Shown piece after piece: positions 21,178 through 30,437 of a stretch of DNA of 64,000 nt. The position numbers were made by a program, and so were the translations under genes. A model generated the notes under the pieces. It did not search any database. It worked only from the letters and a program-made list of their open reading frames with translations, and was not told the DNA's origin. Positions within the stretch are counted from its first letter, which is position 1. The number at the start of each line of letters is the position of its first letter. The stretch comes from Burkholderiales bacterium (GTDB lineage: Bacteria; Pseudomonadota; Gammaproteobacteria; Burkholderiales; Burkholderiaceae_C), in contig JACPOI010000036.1 of the NCBI GenBank assembly GCA_016185015.1, forward strand, positions 240,912 through 304,911, given 5' to 3'.

Positions 21178-22539
21178 TCAGCGTGCGTTCAGCAGCTCGG
21201 GCACGTGCAGCAGGATGAACTCGTTGTCATCGTTGCGGCCCAGCTGGCGACCGGAGGAGTAGGGCAGGTTGTTGTCGTTGGCGACGACGATGTGCTCGGC
21301 GTCCACCACGTCCACGTCCTCGATGGTCACGAAGGGGAAGGTGAAACGGCCATTTTCGCCGCCCACCTTGGCCAGGCCTTTCGGGTCCTGGATGTCCATC
21401 AGGTCGATGTAGCCGATCTTGCGCATGAAACCGTCGGCATCCACCTCCTTCAGGCTGACCTTGTAGACACGCTTGAACTTCGCGGGGATGTTCTGGCAGT
21501 CCGGGCGGGCCGGGCCGTTGCAGGCCGTGCGCTCCAGGCCCTCGCCGTTGTCGCGCTCGATGATCAGGCCGGTGTCGGCGTCGATCATGTTGAAGTCGCC
21601 GATGTTGTTGCCCTTGAGCTCCAGCGCGTACTTCCAGGAGTGGCCGGTCCATTCACCCTTGGCGACGTTGAACTCCAGCACGCGCAGGTACTCGCGGCCG
21701 TCCTTGTTTTCCCATTGCTTGTCGGTCTCGTTCCACAGCGGGCCTTCGAGCAGGGGGTAGAGGAACTGGCCGTCTTTCGAGGCGGCCATGCCTTCGTATC
21801 CGCGCGAGCGGCGCACCGGGGTGCTGAAGGCGCCGGGCGTGGCGGGCGTGCTCACGCTGAAGTGGTCGGGCGAGCGGGCGAGCTTGCCGTCGACCAGGGT
21901 GTCGTACACGGCCAGCACCTGGCCCTGGCGGTCGGTCTTGATCAGGTAGGGGCCGAGCTCGTCGCCGAACCAGACGTGCTCGCCGATGAACTGCATGGAC
22001 TCGATGTCGAAATCGGCGCCGGTCAGGTAGCGTTTGCTCGTGCCTTCGTTGACGATGAGGAAGGGCACCTTCTTCTGCGGGTCGTGCAGGAACACGGTCT
22101 GCAGGCGCTTGACGCCGCCGCTCTTCCAGTCGGGCTTGACGTGGTGGAACATGAGCATGGCGTCGGCCGAGTTGGCCTTGCTGCCGAAGCCGTTGTCGGT
22201 CAGCACCCAGTAGCTGCCGTCTTTCATGGCCTTGATGCCCGAGAAGCCCTGCACGGGCTGGCCCGTGAAGGGCAGGTTGATGCCGGTGGGCTTGGGCGCG
22301 TCCTTGGCCGAGAGGTAGGAGCTGCCGGCCATCACGCCCAGACGGTCTTCGCGGCGGCCGTTCGGCGTGGTGTACTTGCCCGAGGTCTGCAGGCTGGCCG
22401 GTGCATCCTTGGGCGCCGGGACGAAGGTGGTGGCCGGCAGGGCCGCATGGCCGGCCAGCGTGGCGGTGAAGGCGGACTGGGCCTGGGCGGTCGATGCCAC
22501 GGCAAGGACCAGGAGTGACAGCAGCAGAGGAGTGCGCAT
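21178..22539 (-). CDS. Exported esterase-like phytase-family protein
   Basis: A 453-residue secreted protein; signal peptide MRTPLLLSLLVLAVASTAQAQ. The body reads as a beta-propeller of the esterase-like phytase family (DUF4114-unrelated), with motifs such as FSGIKAMKDGSYWVLTDNGFG and IERDNGEGLERTACNG. Members act on phosphoesters or phytate-like substrates, but activity is mostly unproven. The ATG at 22539 is preferred over 22563 because it directly begins the signal peptide. It is followed by the histidine phosphatase gene. Confidence 0.82.
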   Translation of the reverse strand: MRTPLLLSLLVLAVASTAQAQSAFTATLAGHAALPATTFVPAPKDAPASLQTSGKYTTPNGRREDRLGVMAGSSYLSAKDAPKPTGINLPFTGQPVQGFSGIKAMKDGSYWVLTDNGFGSKANSADAMLMFHHVKPDWKSGGVKRLQTVFLHDPQKKVPFLIVNEGTSKRYLTGADFDIESMQFIGEHVWFGDELGPYLIKTDRQGQVLAVYDTLVDGKLARSPDHFSVSTPATPGAFSTPVRRSRGYEGMAASKDGQFLYPLLEGPLWNETDKQWENKDGREYLRVLEFNVAKGEWTGHSWKYALELKGNNIGDFNMIDADTGLIIERDNGEGLERTACNGPARPDCQNIPAKFKRVYKVSLKEVDADGFMRKIGYIDLMDIQDPKGLAKVGGENGRFTFPFVTIEDVDVVDAEHIVVANDNNLPYSSGRQLGRNDDNEFILLHVPELLNAR

Positions 22540-22610
22540 GATGGGCTTGGGTTGGTTGAACACGCAAGCCGCATGCTAGGCAGCGCGTGTGACAACGGCG
22601 TGACCCGGCC

Positions 22611-23813
22611 CTACATCATGGCGTAGCGTTTCTTGGCCTGTACCGCATTGGCGATGTAGCCGCGGGTCTCGTCGTAGGGCAGCTTGCTGCGCAGCGCGTT
22701 GTAGACCTCGTCGGGGCGCATCGCGTTGACGGCGTCCAGCGCCTCGTCCTGGCGGGCCCGCCCGTTCTTGCTGCTGAACGCCCGGTACACATTGCTGGGG
22801 CCGGTGTTGTACGCGGCAATGGCGCAGTATTCGCGCGACACCGGGTCGCGGATCTCGCGCAGCGGGCTATCAAACAGCAGCACGCCCAGATAGGCCGTGC
22901 CGAACTCGATGTTGTTCTCGGGCGTGAACAGAAATTCCTTGGTCGGGATCACGTCCTCGCCGCGGGATTTGCGATAGGCCTCGCGTCCGCCGCTGGTGGG
23001 CACGAGCTGCATCAGGCCGTAGGCCGGGGCGCTGGACACCGCGTAGGGGTTGAAGGCGCTCTCGATCCGGATGATGGCGTAGATCAGGCTGCGGCTGACC
23101 CGGGTCTTGTCCGAGTTCTGGCGCACCAGGCTGGCGTACCGCAGCGCGCGCTTGTCGATGGCGGCGTTGACCATGGCCATCTGCACATAGAACACGGTCT
23201 TGGGTGCGCCGTTGACGTCGATGCTGCGCTGCTGCAGGCGGTTCTCGACCAGGTAGCTCGCGTAACGCTCCACGTCCTCCCGGGTCTTGATGACGGTGTT
23301 GTTCTGGTCCACCACCAGGTCCTGCAGATAAGGCTGGCCGCTGAGCGTGATCTCCTTGTCCGAGAACAGGTCCACGGCGCCCGGGTCGCCCGGCGTGAGC
23401 AGGGCCACCACGGTGGCACGACGCAGCTTGTCCTTGACCCCTTCCTCGTCCAGGTGCTCGATCAGGATGGTGCCGGCGTCATAGTCCACCACGACCCGGT
23501 TCTTGTAGTTCTCCGTGTACTTCACGTAGCGTGTGCGGCTGGGCAGCGTGCCTGATTCGCGCTTGCCCCACTTCTCGCCGCTTTCCTGCTGCAGGTTGCC
23601 CATGAGTTTGTCGTACTCATTCTTGATGCGGCGCAGGTCGGCCAGCGCAAGCTGGGGGTTGTAGGTGTAGGCGTTGACGCGGCTTTGGGCCATGTTGCGC
23701 AGGGCCGCTTCCGGGCTCCTGGCCGTGGCGAGGTTCACCACTTGCTGCGTGCTGCAGGCCGACAAGGTCAGGGCACCGGCCGTGCCCAGCAGCATGCGTC
23801 TGTTCATGTCCAT
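22611..23813 (-). CDS. Membrane-bound lytic murein transglycosylase (MltC-like)
   Basis: A 400-residue lipoprotein; signal MNRRMLLGTAGALTLSAC ends in a lipobox and carries twin Arg. An N-terminal DUF3393/MltC-type domain (about residues 50-215) precedes a C-terminal SLT lysozyme-like domain. The catalytic Glu is in IIRIESAFNPYAVSSAPAYGLMQLVP, and AAYNTGPSNVYRAF is the matching C-terminal motif. It cleaves peptidoglycan to 1,6-anhydro products. The ATG at 23813 has AAGGGA upstream. Confidence 0.9.
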   Translation of the reverse strand: MDMNRRMLLGTAGALTLSACSTQQVVNLATARSPEAALRNMAQSRVNAYTYNPQLALADLRRIKNEYDKLMGNLQQESGEKWGKRESGTLPSRTRYVKYTENYKNRVVVDYDAGTILIEHLDEEGVKDKLRRATVVALLTPGDPGAVDLFSDKEITLSGQPYLQDLVVDQNNTVIKTREDVERYASYLVENRLQQRSIDVNGAPKTVFYVQMAMVNAAIDKRALRYASLVRQNSDKTRVSRSLIYAIIRIESAFNPYAVSSAPAYGLMQLVPTSGGREAYRKSRGEDVIPTKEFLFTPENNIEFGTAYLGVLLFDSPLREIRDPVSREYCAIAAYNTGPSNVYRAFSSKNGRARQDEALDAVNAMRPDEVYNALRSKLPYDETRGYIANAVQAKKRYAMM

Positions 23814-23935
23814 GGTCTGTTCCCTTGAAGGGCCCGGGCGCGTCGGTCCCGGGGCATGGGGCCATGGTAGCGAATTCTGCGTACCTGGCCGGCTGACGGC
23901 CCACGCGGGTGTTGTACTGGCGCGTAACAAAAAGA

Positions 23936-23972
23936 AAAAGGGGCCCGGTGTTTTGACCGGGCCCCTTTTTGC
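23936..23972 (-). terminator. Rho-independent terminator of the tctC gene
   Basis: AAAAGGGGCCCGGT and ACCGGGCCCCTTTT form a perfect 14-bp stem with a 6-base loop; on the minus strand it is followed by a run of T (CTTTTTCTTTTTG). It begins 17 bases after the stop of the gene at 23989. Confidence 0.9.
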
Positions 23973-23988
23973 TGGAAGCGTCAACGTC

Positions 23989-24969
23989 TCAGTCGGCTTC
24001 GATCTTCGAGGCTTTCACCACCTGCGCCCAGCGCGCCAGCTCGGCCTGGGTGAACTGGCCCAGCTGCTGCGGGTTCATGTAGTCGGCCTCGGCGCCCAGG
24101 TCCAGCGCCTTCTGCTTGAAGGCCGGCGTGGCCATGATCTTCGCGATTTCGGTCGTGAGCTTGTCCACCACCGGCTTGGGTGTCTTGGCGGGTGCGAAGA
24201 CGGCGAACCAGGAGGTAGCGTCGAGCTTGGGCAGGCCGGCTTCGGCCGTGGTGGGCACATCGGGCAGGCTGGGCAGGCGGGACTTGCCGGTCACAGCCAG
24301 CGCGCGCAGCTTGCCGCTCTGGATGTGGGGCACGAAGGGCGGGGGGGTGCCGAAGGTCAGGTCCACCTGACCGCCCAGCAGGTCCTGCAGCGCGGGGCCC
24401 GTGCCCTTGTAGGGAACGTGGACCATCTGGATGCCGGCCTGCTGCTCCAGCATGGCGCCTGTGACGTGCTGCAGCGAGCCGTTGCCCGAAGAAGCGTAGT
24501 TGAGTTTGCCCGGATTGGCCTTGGCGTAGGCGACCAGCTCGGCCAGCGTCTTCACCGGCAGGCTGGCGCGCACCACCACGACCTGCGGCGCCGACAGCAC
24601 ATTGGCCACGGGCTGGAAGTCATTGGCATCCCACTGCAGCGGGGTCTTGCTCACCGCGGGTGTGATGACGTGGTAACCCGAGTACTGCATCAGCAGCGTG
24701 TGGCCGTCGGCGTCGGCGCGCTTGACGATCATGGCGCCGATGGAGCCATTGGCGCCGCCCTTGTTGTCCACGATCACCGACTGGCCCAGCGCGGTCCCCA
24801 GGGGCTGCGCCAGGATGCGGCCGGCAAAGTCCGTGGTGCCGCCGGTGGCGGTGGGGACCACCAGGGTGATCGGGCGGTTCGGGTAGCTGCCTTGGGCCAG
24901 GGCGCTGAAGGCCGCGGCAGCGGCCAGGGTGGCGAGCGCGAGGCGCAGGCGGTTGCGTGGGTTCATCAT
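23989..24969 (-). CDS. Bug-family (TctC) periplasmic solute receptor
   Basis: A 326-residue extracytoplasmic binding protein of the Bordetella-uptake-gene/TctC family. Signal peptide LALATLAAAAAFSALAQ, then YPNRPITLVVPTATGGTTD, the standard first-strand motif. ASSGNGSLQHVTGAMLEQQAG and VPYKGTGPALQDLLGGQVDL are also diagnostic. These proteins bind carboxylates. The start at 24969 has AGGAG six bases upstream. It closes the CoA-transferase / lyase operon, so the ligand is probably a dicarboxylate or hydroxy-acid degraded by those enzymes; no TctA/TctB genes are nearby. Confidence 0.92.
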   Translation of the reverse strand: MMNPRNRLRLALATLAAAAAFSALAQGSYPNRPITLVVPTATGGTTDFAGRILAQPLGTALGQSVIVDNKGGANGSIGAMIVKRADADGHTLLMQYSGYHVITPAVSKTPLQWDANDFQPVANVLSAPQVVVVRASLPVKTLAELVAYAKANPGKLNYASSGNGSLQHVTGAMLEQQAGIQMVHVPYKGTGPALQDLLGGQVDLTFGTPPPFVPHIQSGKLRALAVTGKSRLPSLPDVPTTAEAGLPKLDATSWFAVFAPAKTPKPVVDKLTTEIAKIMATPAFKQKALDLGAEADYMNPQQLGQFTQAELARWAQVVKASKIEAD

Positions 24970-24994
24970 CGAAGTCTCCTGTTGTTGTGGGATG

Positions 24995-25993
24995 TCAGGG
25001 GGAGGGAACAGTATCGCGCGCCAGGGCGCGGGTGCGGATGGTCTCGAAATCGGCGGGCACCGGGTGCAGGTCCAGGCGGCGGCCGGCCTTGGTGATCTGG
25101 CTGGGGGTGTCGTGGCCGATCAGGCCCGGCAGGCGGCGCGAGGCGGCGATCAGGCCTTCCAGGTCCACGCCCGTGTCGTAGTCCATGAGTTCCAGCGCAT
25201 GCACGACTTCCTCGGTGCAGACATTGCCGGTAGCGCCCGGCGCATAGGGGCAGCCGCCGATGCCACCGAGCGAGGCGTCGAAGCGGTCGGCCCCGGCATC
25301 GATGCCGGCCAGCACATTGGCCAGGCCCATGCCGCGTGTGTTGTGGAAGTGCAGGGTGAGCTCGGTGTCCGGCCAGCGCTGGCGCGCCGCCTGCGTGAGC
25401 AGCGCCACCTGGCCGGGGTAGGCCATGCCCGTGGTGTCGCACAGCGTGAGGCCGTGCACGCCCAGGTCGACGAAGCGCTGGGCCCAGGCCAGCACCGTGG
25501 GCTCCGAAACATCGCCTTCCATCGGGCAGCCAAAGGCGCAGGACAGCGAGATGTTCACGGACACCTGCTGCGCCCGCGCCAGCTGCACCACCTGCGCCAG
25601 GGCGGCGAAGGACTGCTCGCGGGTCATGCGCAGGTTGGCCAGGTTATGGGTCTCGCTGGCCGACATCACCAGGTTGAACTCATCGGCGCGCGCTTCGATG
25701 GCGCGTTCGGCACCACGCAGATTGGGCACCAGCGCGCTGTAGACCACGCCGGGGCGGCGCTCGATCTCGCGCAGCACGACCTCGGCATCGCGCAGCGCGG
25801 GGATGGCCGCAGGCGACGTGAAGGAGGTCACCTCGATCTTGGACAGGCCGGTGGCCGAGAGCGCGTTGACCAGGGCAATCTTGTCCTCGGTGGGCACGAA
25901 GACGCACTCGGCCTGCAGGCCATCGCGCGTGCCGACTTCCTGCAGGTGGATGCGGCGGCCGGCGCCATGCCAGAGGGAGGAGGGGGTGCTCAT
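24995..25993 (-). CDS. Hydroxymethylglutaryl-CoA lyase family protein
   Basis: A 332-residue HMGL-like TIM-barrel enzyme. The metal and catalytic motifs are LQEVGTRDGLQ (start of the barrel), VTSFTSP, LHFHNTRGMGLANVLAGIDAG (His pair) and the Cys loop GGIGGCPYAPGATGN. It cleaves 3-hydroxy-3-methylglutaryl-CoA or a related acyl-CoA such as citramalyl-CoA. Its ATG overlaps the stop of the upstream CoA-transferase gene by 4 bases, so transferase and lyase are made together. Confidence 0.9.
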   Translation of the reverse strand: MSTPSSLWHGAGRRIHLQEVGTRDGLQAECVFVPTEDKIALVNALSATGLSKIEVTSFTSPAAIPALRDAEVVLREIERRPGVVYSALVPNLRGAERAIEARADEFNLVMSASETHNLANLRMTREQSFAALAQVVQLARAQQVSVNISLSCAFGCPMEGDVSEPTVLAWAQRFVDLGVHGLTLCDTTGMAYPGQVALLTQAARQRWPDTELTLHFHNTRGMGLANVLAGIDAGADRFDASLGGIGGCPYAPGATGNVCTEEVVHALELMDYDTGVDLEGLIAASRRLPGLIGHDTPSQITKAGRRLDLHPVPADFETIRTRALARDTVPSP

Positions 25994-27204
25994 GCGACGA
26001 TGCCTTTCTCGCGCAGGGCGCGGATGTTGTCCGGGGACAGGCCCATCTGCTGCAACACGCTGTCGGTATCGTCGCCCAGGTGGGGCGCACTGCTGCGGAT
26101 GGTGCCCGGCGTGCCCGAAAGCTTGGGCACGATGCCCGGCACGGCGATGTCGTCGCCGTCGCGCGTGTGCTGGTTCAGGATCATGTCGCGCGCGCGGTAG
26201 TGTGGGTCCTCGTAGATGTCCTTGGCGGTGTACACACGCCCGGCCGGCACGCGCGCCGCGCCCAGCGTGTCCAGCACCTCGACGATGCTGCGCGTCTGCG
26301 TCCAGGCGCCGATGGCCGCGTCGATCTCGGCCACGCGCTTCACGCGCCCGGCGTTGTCGGCCAGGTCGGGGGCGTTGCCCAGGTCGGGGCGTCCGATGCT
26401 GTCCATCAGGCGTTTGAAGATGCTGTCGCCGTTGCCGGCCACCAGCACGTAGCCGTCGCGGCAGGGGTAGGCGTTGGAGGGGGCGATGCCCGGCAACGCG
26501 CTGCCCGCGGCTTCGCGCACCGCGCCAAAGGCGCTGTACTCGGGGATCAGGCTTTCCATCACGTTGAACACGGCCTCGTGCAGCGCCACATCGATCACCT
26601 GGCCGCCGCCGCCGTTGACCTTGCGGTGGTACAGGGCCATCAGCACGCCGAGGGTGCCATGCAGTGCGGCCAGCGTGTCGCCGATGGACACGCCCACGCG
26701 CACCGGCACGCGGCCCGGCTCGGCGGTGAGGTGGCGCAGGCCGCCCATGGCCTCGCCGATGACGCCGAAGCCCGGCATGTCGCGGTAGGGGCCGGTCTGC
26801 CCGTAGCCGCTGATGCGCAGCATCACCAGGCCGGGGTTGATCTTCTTCAGCTCGTCCCAGCCCATGCCCCAGCCCTCCAGCGTGCCGGGGCGGAAGTTCT
26901 CGATCAGCACATCGGCCTCGGCGATCAGCTGGCGCGCGAGGTCCTGGCCCTCGGGGCTGCGCAGATCCAGCGCAATGGAGCGCTTGTTGCGCGACTGCAC
27001 CTGCCACCAGACCGAGGTGCCGCTCTTGATCATGCGCCAGTTGCGCAGCGGATCGCCCGCGCCGGGGGCTTCGATCTTGATCACGCCGGCGCCGAACTCG
27101 CCCAGGGTCTTGCCCGCAAACGGCCCGGCGATGAGTTGGCCCATCTCGATGACGCGCACGCCCTGCAGGGCGGCCGGCGTGAGCACGGGTGGGGTGGTGG
27201 TCAT
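25990..27204 (-). CDS. CaiB/BaiF-type (class III) CoA-transferase
   Basis: A 404-residue class III CoA-transferase. N-terminal LQGVRVIEMGQLIAGPFAGKTLGEFGA and KIEAPGAGDPLRNWR are typical; the catalytic Asp is expected in the region after RNKRSIALDLRSPEGQ and VLIENFRPG. It moves CoA from a donor acyl-CoA to a free acid; next to an HMGL-type lyase the acid is probably a hydroxy-dicarboxylate. First gene of a three-gene minus-strand operon, divergent from a LysR regulator. Confidence 0.92.
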   Translation of the reverse strand: MTTTPPVLTPAALQGVRVIEMGQLIAGPFAGKTLGEFGAGVIKIEAPGAGDPLRNWRMIKSGTSVWWQVQSRNKRSIALDLRSPEGQDLARQLIAEADVLIENFRPGTLEGWGMGWDELKKINPGLVMLRISGYGQTGPYRDMPGFGVIGEAMGGLRHLTAEPGRVPVRVGVSIGDTLAALHGTLGVLMALYHRKVNGGGGQVIDVALHEAVFNVMESLIPEYSAFGAVREAAGSALPGIAPSNAYPCRDGYVLVAGNGDSIFKRLMDSIGRPDLGNAPDLADNAGRVKRVAEIDAAIGAWTQTRSIVEVLDTLGAARVPAGRVYTAKDIYEDPHYRARDMILNQHTRDGDDIAVPGIVPKLSGTPGTIRSSAPHLGDDTDSVLQQMGLSPDNIRALREKGIVA

Positions 27205-27239
27205 GGTGTCTCCTTCTCGAAACGAGATGATGGAGAAAG

Positions 27240-27257
27240 CCTTCCTAAGGGTAAATC
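27240..27257. promoter_or_regulatory. 18-bp motif shared with 19830-19847
   Basis: CCTTCCTAAGGGTAAATC here differs at one of 18 positions from CCTTCCTTAGGGTAAATC at 19830-19847. Both lie upstream of a minus-strand gene (36 and 75 bases from the start codons). It may be a binding site of a shared regulator; its identity is unknown to me. Confidence 0.45.
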
Positions 27258-27273
27258 AGTTTTTTGCCATGCT

Positions 27274-27294
27274 GCCATCTCGGATGGAGATGGC
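27274..27294. promoter_or_regulatory. LysR-type operator in the divergent promoter
   Basis: GCCATCTC and GAGATGGC form a perfect 8-bp inverted repeat with a 5-base spacer; the core ATCTCGGATGGAGAT contains T-N11-A, the classical LysR-type box. It is centred about 40 bases upstream of the lysR ATG and about 80 bases upstream of the divergent CoA-transferase start, the normal place for such a site. Confidence 0.7.
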
Positions 27295-27323
27295 AAGACG
27301 GTGAAAGTGCTTTAATACCGGGC

Positions 27324-28220
27324 ATGAAGCTCGATCCGGTCTCCCTGCGCCTGTTCGTCGCCGTGATGGAAGAGGGCACCATCGCCGAGGCCGCCACGCG
27401 CGAGCACATCGCCGCCTCGGCCGTGAGCAAGCGCCTGAGCGAGCTGGAGCAGACGCTGCAGACCGAACTCTTCGTGCGCAGCAACAAGGGCACCGAGCCC
27501 ACCGCCGCGGCCTTCGCCTTGCTCAACCTGGCGCGTGGCGTGCTCAACGACCTGGACGGCATCCTGGCCCAGATGAGCGAATACGCCAGCGGTGTGCGCG
27601 GCCAGGTACGGGTCTACGCCAACATCTCGGCCATCACGCAGTTCCTGCCGGCCGAGCTCAAGTCCTTCATGGAACGCTACCCTCAGGTGCAGATCCACCT
27701 GCAGGAGCGCATCAGCTCGGTGATTGCCAAGGCCGTGGCCGACAACGCCGCCGACATCGGCATCCTCAACGATGGCAGCTACGGCGAGCGGTTCAGCCTG
27801 TTGCCCTACCACGACGACGAACTGGTGGTGATCGCGCCGGTCGGTCACGCGCTCACGCGCCGCAAGTCGGTGAAGCTGGTCCAGGTACTAGACCACGACG
27901 TGGTGGGGGCGCATCCGGGCAGCGTCATGAACAACCTGCTGACCAAGGCTGCGGCCGAGCTGGGCCGCCCGCTGCGCCTGCGCATCCAGGTCAGCAGCTA
28001 CGACGCGCTGTGCCTGATGGTGGCCGCGGGGCTGGGCATCGGCGTGATGCCGCGCAAGAGTGCCCAGCTGTTCCTGCCATCGCTCAAGATCCGCTGCGTG
28101 TCGCTGGACGAACCCTGGGCGGCGCGCAAGCTGGTGCTCTGCGTGCGTGACCTGGCGGCGCTGTCGCCGGCGGCGCGGTTGCTGGTGCAGCACCTGGCCG
28201 CGCCAGCAGAAAAGTCCTAA
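27324..28220 (+). CDS. LysR-family transcriptional regulator
   Basis: A 298-residue LysR regulator: N-terminal winged HTH (residues about 3-60; [32 protein letters not shown] reduced here to its HTH core AASAVSKRL) and a periplasmic-binding-protein-like effector domain. Divergent from the CoA-transferase operon, which it most likely controls through the T-N11-A site at 27274-27294. Its stop overlaps the convergent miaA stop by 3-4 bases. Confidence 0.92.
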   Translation: MKLDPVSLRLFVAVMEEGTIAEAATREHIAASAVSKRLSELEQTLQTELFVRSNKGTEPTAAAFALLNLARGVLNDLDGILAQMSEYASGVRGQVRVYANISAITQFLPAELKSFMERYPQVQIHLQERISSVIAKAVADNAADIGILNDGSYGERFSLLPYHDDELVVIAPVGHALTRRKSVKLVQVLDHDVVGAHPGSVMNNLLTKAAAELGRPLRLRIQVSSYDALCLMVAAGLGIGVMPRKSAQLFLPSLKIRCVSLDEPWAARKLVLCVRDLAALSPAARLLVQHLAAPAEKS

Positions 28221-29179
28221 GCCTGGTGCCAGGCCAGGGCGATCTGCAGCACCTGCTGCAGCGCATCGGGCGCGTCGCAGGCGACCACGTGGCGTTGCGG
28301 CATGGAACGCAGCCAGGTGATCTGGCGCTTGGCCAGCTGGCGCGTGGCGTAGATGCCGCGCTCGCGCAGTTCGCCCATCGGGAAGACACCATCCAGCGCC
28401 TCCCAGGCCTGGCGGTAACCCACGCAGCGCATGGACGGCAGCTCGGGGTGCAGGTCGCCGCGCGCGCGCAGGCGCTGCACCTCGTCCAGCAGGCCACCGG
28501 CCAGCATGGCGTCGAAGCGTTGTGCAATGCGTTCGTGCAGCCAGGCGCGATCGGTCGGCTCCAAGGAGATCAGCGTGGTGGCCGTCATGGCGGCCGAAGG
28601 CTGGGCGTCGTCTTTGCGCGTGTGGAAGGACGACAGGGGGAGCCCGGAGACGCGGTACACCTCCAGCGCGCGCTGGATGCGCTGCGCGTCGGCCGGGGCC
28701 AGGCGCGCCGCGGTCACCGGGTCCACGCGCATGAGTTCGGCGTGCAGCGCGGGCCAGCCTTGTGCCTGCGCTTCGGCTTCAATCTGTGCGCGCACCTGCG
28801 CATCGGCTTTGGGCATGTCGTCGATGCCGTCGAACAGGGCCTTGAAGTAGAGCATGGTGCCGCCCACCAGCAGCGGGTGCCGGCCGCGCGCGTGGATGGC
28901 GTGCATCAGTTCGCTGGCGTCATGCACGAACTCGGCGGCGCTGTAGGCCTGCAGCGGGTCGCGGATGTCGATCAGGTGGTGCGGCACCGCGGCCAGTTCG
29001 GCCGCACTGGGCTTCGCCGTGCCGATGTCCATGCCGCGGTAGACCAGGGCCGAATCGACGCTGATGATCTCCACCGGCAACTTCGCCGCAATGGCCAGCG
29101 CGGCCGCGGTCTTGCCGCTGGCCGTCGGCCCGGCAATCGCCAGACAGCGCGGAAACTCAGTGCTCGCTGCTTTTGCCAT
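28217..29179 (-). CDS. miaA: tRNA dimethylallyltransferase
   Basis: A 320-residue enzyme that attaches dimethylallyl to N6 of A37 in tRNAs reading UNN codons. P-loop [15 protein letters not shown] at about residues 16-30, then [19 protein letters not shown], the DMAPP/tRNA-binding core, and [12 protein letters not shown]. The C-terminal CVGYRQAWE motif is conserved. Its start overlaps the 3' end of the upstream permease gene by 23 bases, and its stop overlaps the convergent lysR stop. Confidence 0.95.
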   Translation of the reverse strand: MAKAASTEFPRCLAIAGPTASGKTAAALAIAAKLPVEIISVDSALVYRGMDIGTAKPSAAELAAVPHHLIDIRDPLQAYSAAEFVHDASELMHAIHARGRHPLLVGGTMLYFKALFDGIDDMPKADAQVRAQIEAEAQAQGWPALHAELMRVDPVTAARLAPADAQRIQRALEVYRVSGLPLSSFHTRKDDAQPSAAMTATTLISLEPTDRAWLHERIAQRFDAMLAGGLLDEVQRLRARGDLHPELPSMRCVGYRQAWEALDGVFPMGELRERGIYATRQLAKRQITWLRSMPQRHVVACDAPDALQQVLQIALAWHQA

Positions 29180-30386
29180 GCTTTTGCACCAGGGTCCAGG
29201 CGGCCAGGGCGATCATCACGCTCCAGAACCACACGCCGTACATCAGGGGCAGCACCGTGCCGTCCATGGCCGTGCCCAGCCAGTTTCCGACGATGAAGGA
29301 CGCCACCGCCATCAGGAAGCCATTGAGCGCCGAGGCCGCGCCCGCCGCATAGGGGAAGGGGCCGACCGCACCGCTCTGGCTGCAGGGCTGGTGCACGCCG
29401 TGCGCCAGCATGAAGAGGTAGAAGGGCAGCATGATGGCCCAGCCATTGTGCAGACCGGCCAGCGCGAAGATGCCCATCAGCGTGCCACCCGCCAGCGTGA
29501 AACCGGCCGCCAGCGCCACCGAGCGCCGCACGCCCAGGCGCGGCAGCAGGCGCCGGCAGGCCAGGGTGCCCAGGATGTAGGTGAGAGACACCGAACTCAT
29601 GATGAAGCCGTAAGCCGGCCGCGACAGGCCCAGCACATCGATGAAGACGAAGGACGAAGAAGCCAGCACCGTGAACAGCCCGCCGTAAGAGGCGGCCGAC
29701 AGCGCCGAATAGGCCCAGAAGGTCGGGTGGCGCAGGATCTCGCGCCAGGTCTGCAGCAGCGTGGCCGGCTGCAGGGCCTGCGGGTTCTTCTGCTTCACGG
29801 TCTCCTCAAAGCGCCAGGCCACCAGGGCCAGCGTGGCCGCGCCGAACACCGAGAGCGCCAGCAAGGCGATGCGCCAGCCAGCCCAGCCCGAGAGCACGCC
29901 GCCCAGCGGCCCGCTGAGGCAGGCGATCACGCCCAGGCCGGTCAGGCCCTTGGACATCATGCGTGCGCCCTCCACGGGCTTGTACAGGTCGCGCACGATG
30001 GCGCGCGCACACATCACACCCGCGCCCATGGCCACGCCCTGCAGCACGCGCGCCACGATCAGCAGTTCCATGGTGGGCGCCAGCGTGCTGACCACCGAGG
30101 CCAGCACATAGGCCCCCAGGCCCCAGAGCAGGATGGGACGCCGGCCAAAGCGGTCCGACAGCGGGCCCCAGACCAGCTGCGAGATGCCGAAGGCCAGCAA
30201 CAGGGCGGTGAGCGTGAGCTGGGCCTGCGGCAGCGTGGCGCCGAAGCCGGCCGTCAGCGCGGGCAGGGCGGGCAGGTAGAGGTCGGTGGTGATCGGTTGC
30301 AGCCCCAGCAGCAGGGACAGGATGAGCACGATCAGGGCGGGGGACATGGCAGAGCCGGCAGGGGCCGGGACGGGAGCGGAAGACAT
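29157..30386 (-). CDS. Bcr/CflA-type multidrug MFS permease
   Basis: A 409-residue major facilitator with 12 predicted helices. The Bcr/CflA signature [17 protein letters not shown] is at the first helix and the MFS loop motif [16 protein letters not shown] follows helix 2; [21 protein letters not shown] is motif-C-like. It is expected to export drugs or small peptides by proton antiport. An internal ATG 14 codons downstream ([12 protein letters not shown]) is a possible shorter start. It overlaps miaA by 23 bases. Confidence 0.9.
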   Translation of the reverse strand: MSSAPVPAPAGSAMSPALIVLILSLLLGLQPITTDLYLPALPALTAGFGATLPQAQLTLTALLLAFGISQLVWGPLSDRFGRRPILLWGLGAYVLASVVSTLAPTMELLIVARVLQGVAMGAGVMCARAIVRDLYKPVEGARMMSKGLTGLGVIACLSGPLGGVLSGWAGWRIALLALSVFGAATLALVAWRFEETVKQKNPQALQPATLLQTWREILRHPTFWAYSALSAASYGGLFTVLASSSFVFIDVLGLSRPAYGFIMSSVSLTYILGTLACRRLLPRLGVRRSVALAAGFTLAGGTLMGIFALAGLHNGWAIMLPFYLFMLAHGVHQPCSQSGAVGPFPYAAGAASALNGFLMAVASFIVGNWLGTAMDGTVLPLMYGVWFWSVMIALAAWTLVQKHGKSSEH

Positions 30387-30437
30387 CGGTCTGAGGTTAG
30401 CAGATCAGGGGATACCCTGATCCGGCCGCAGCGGCCC

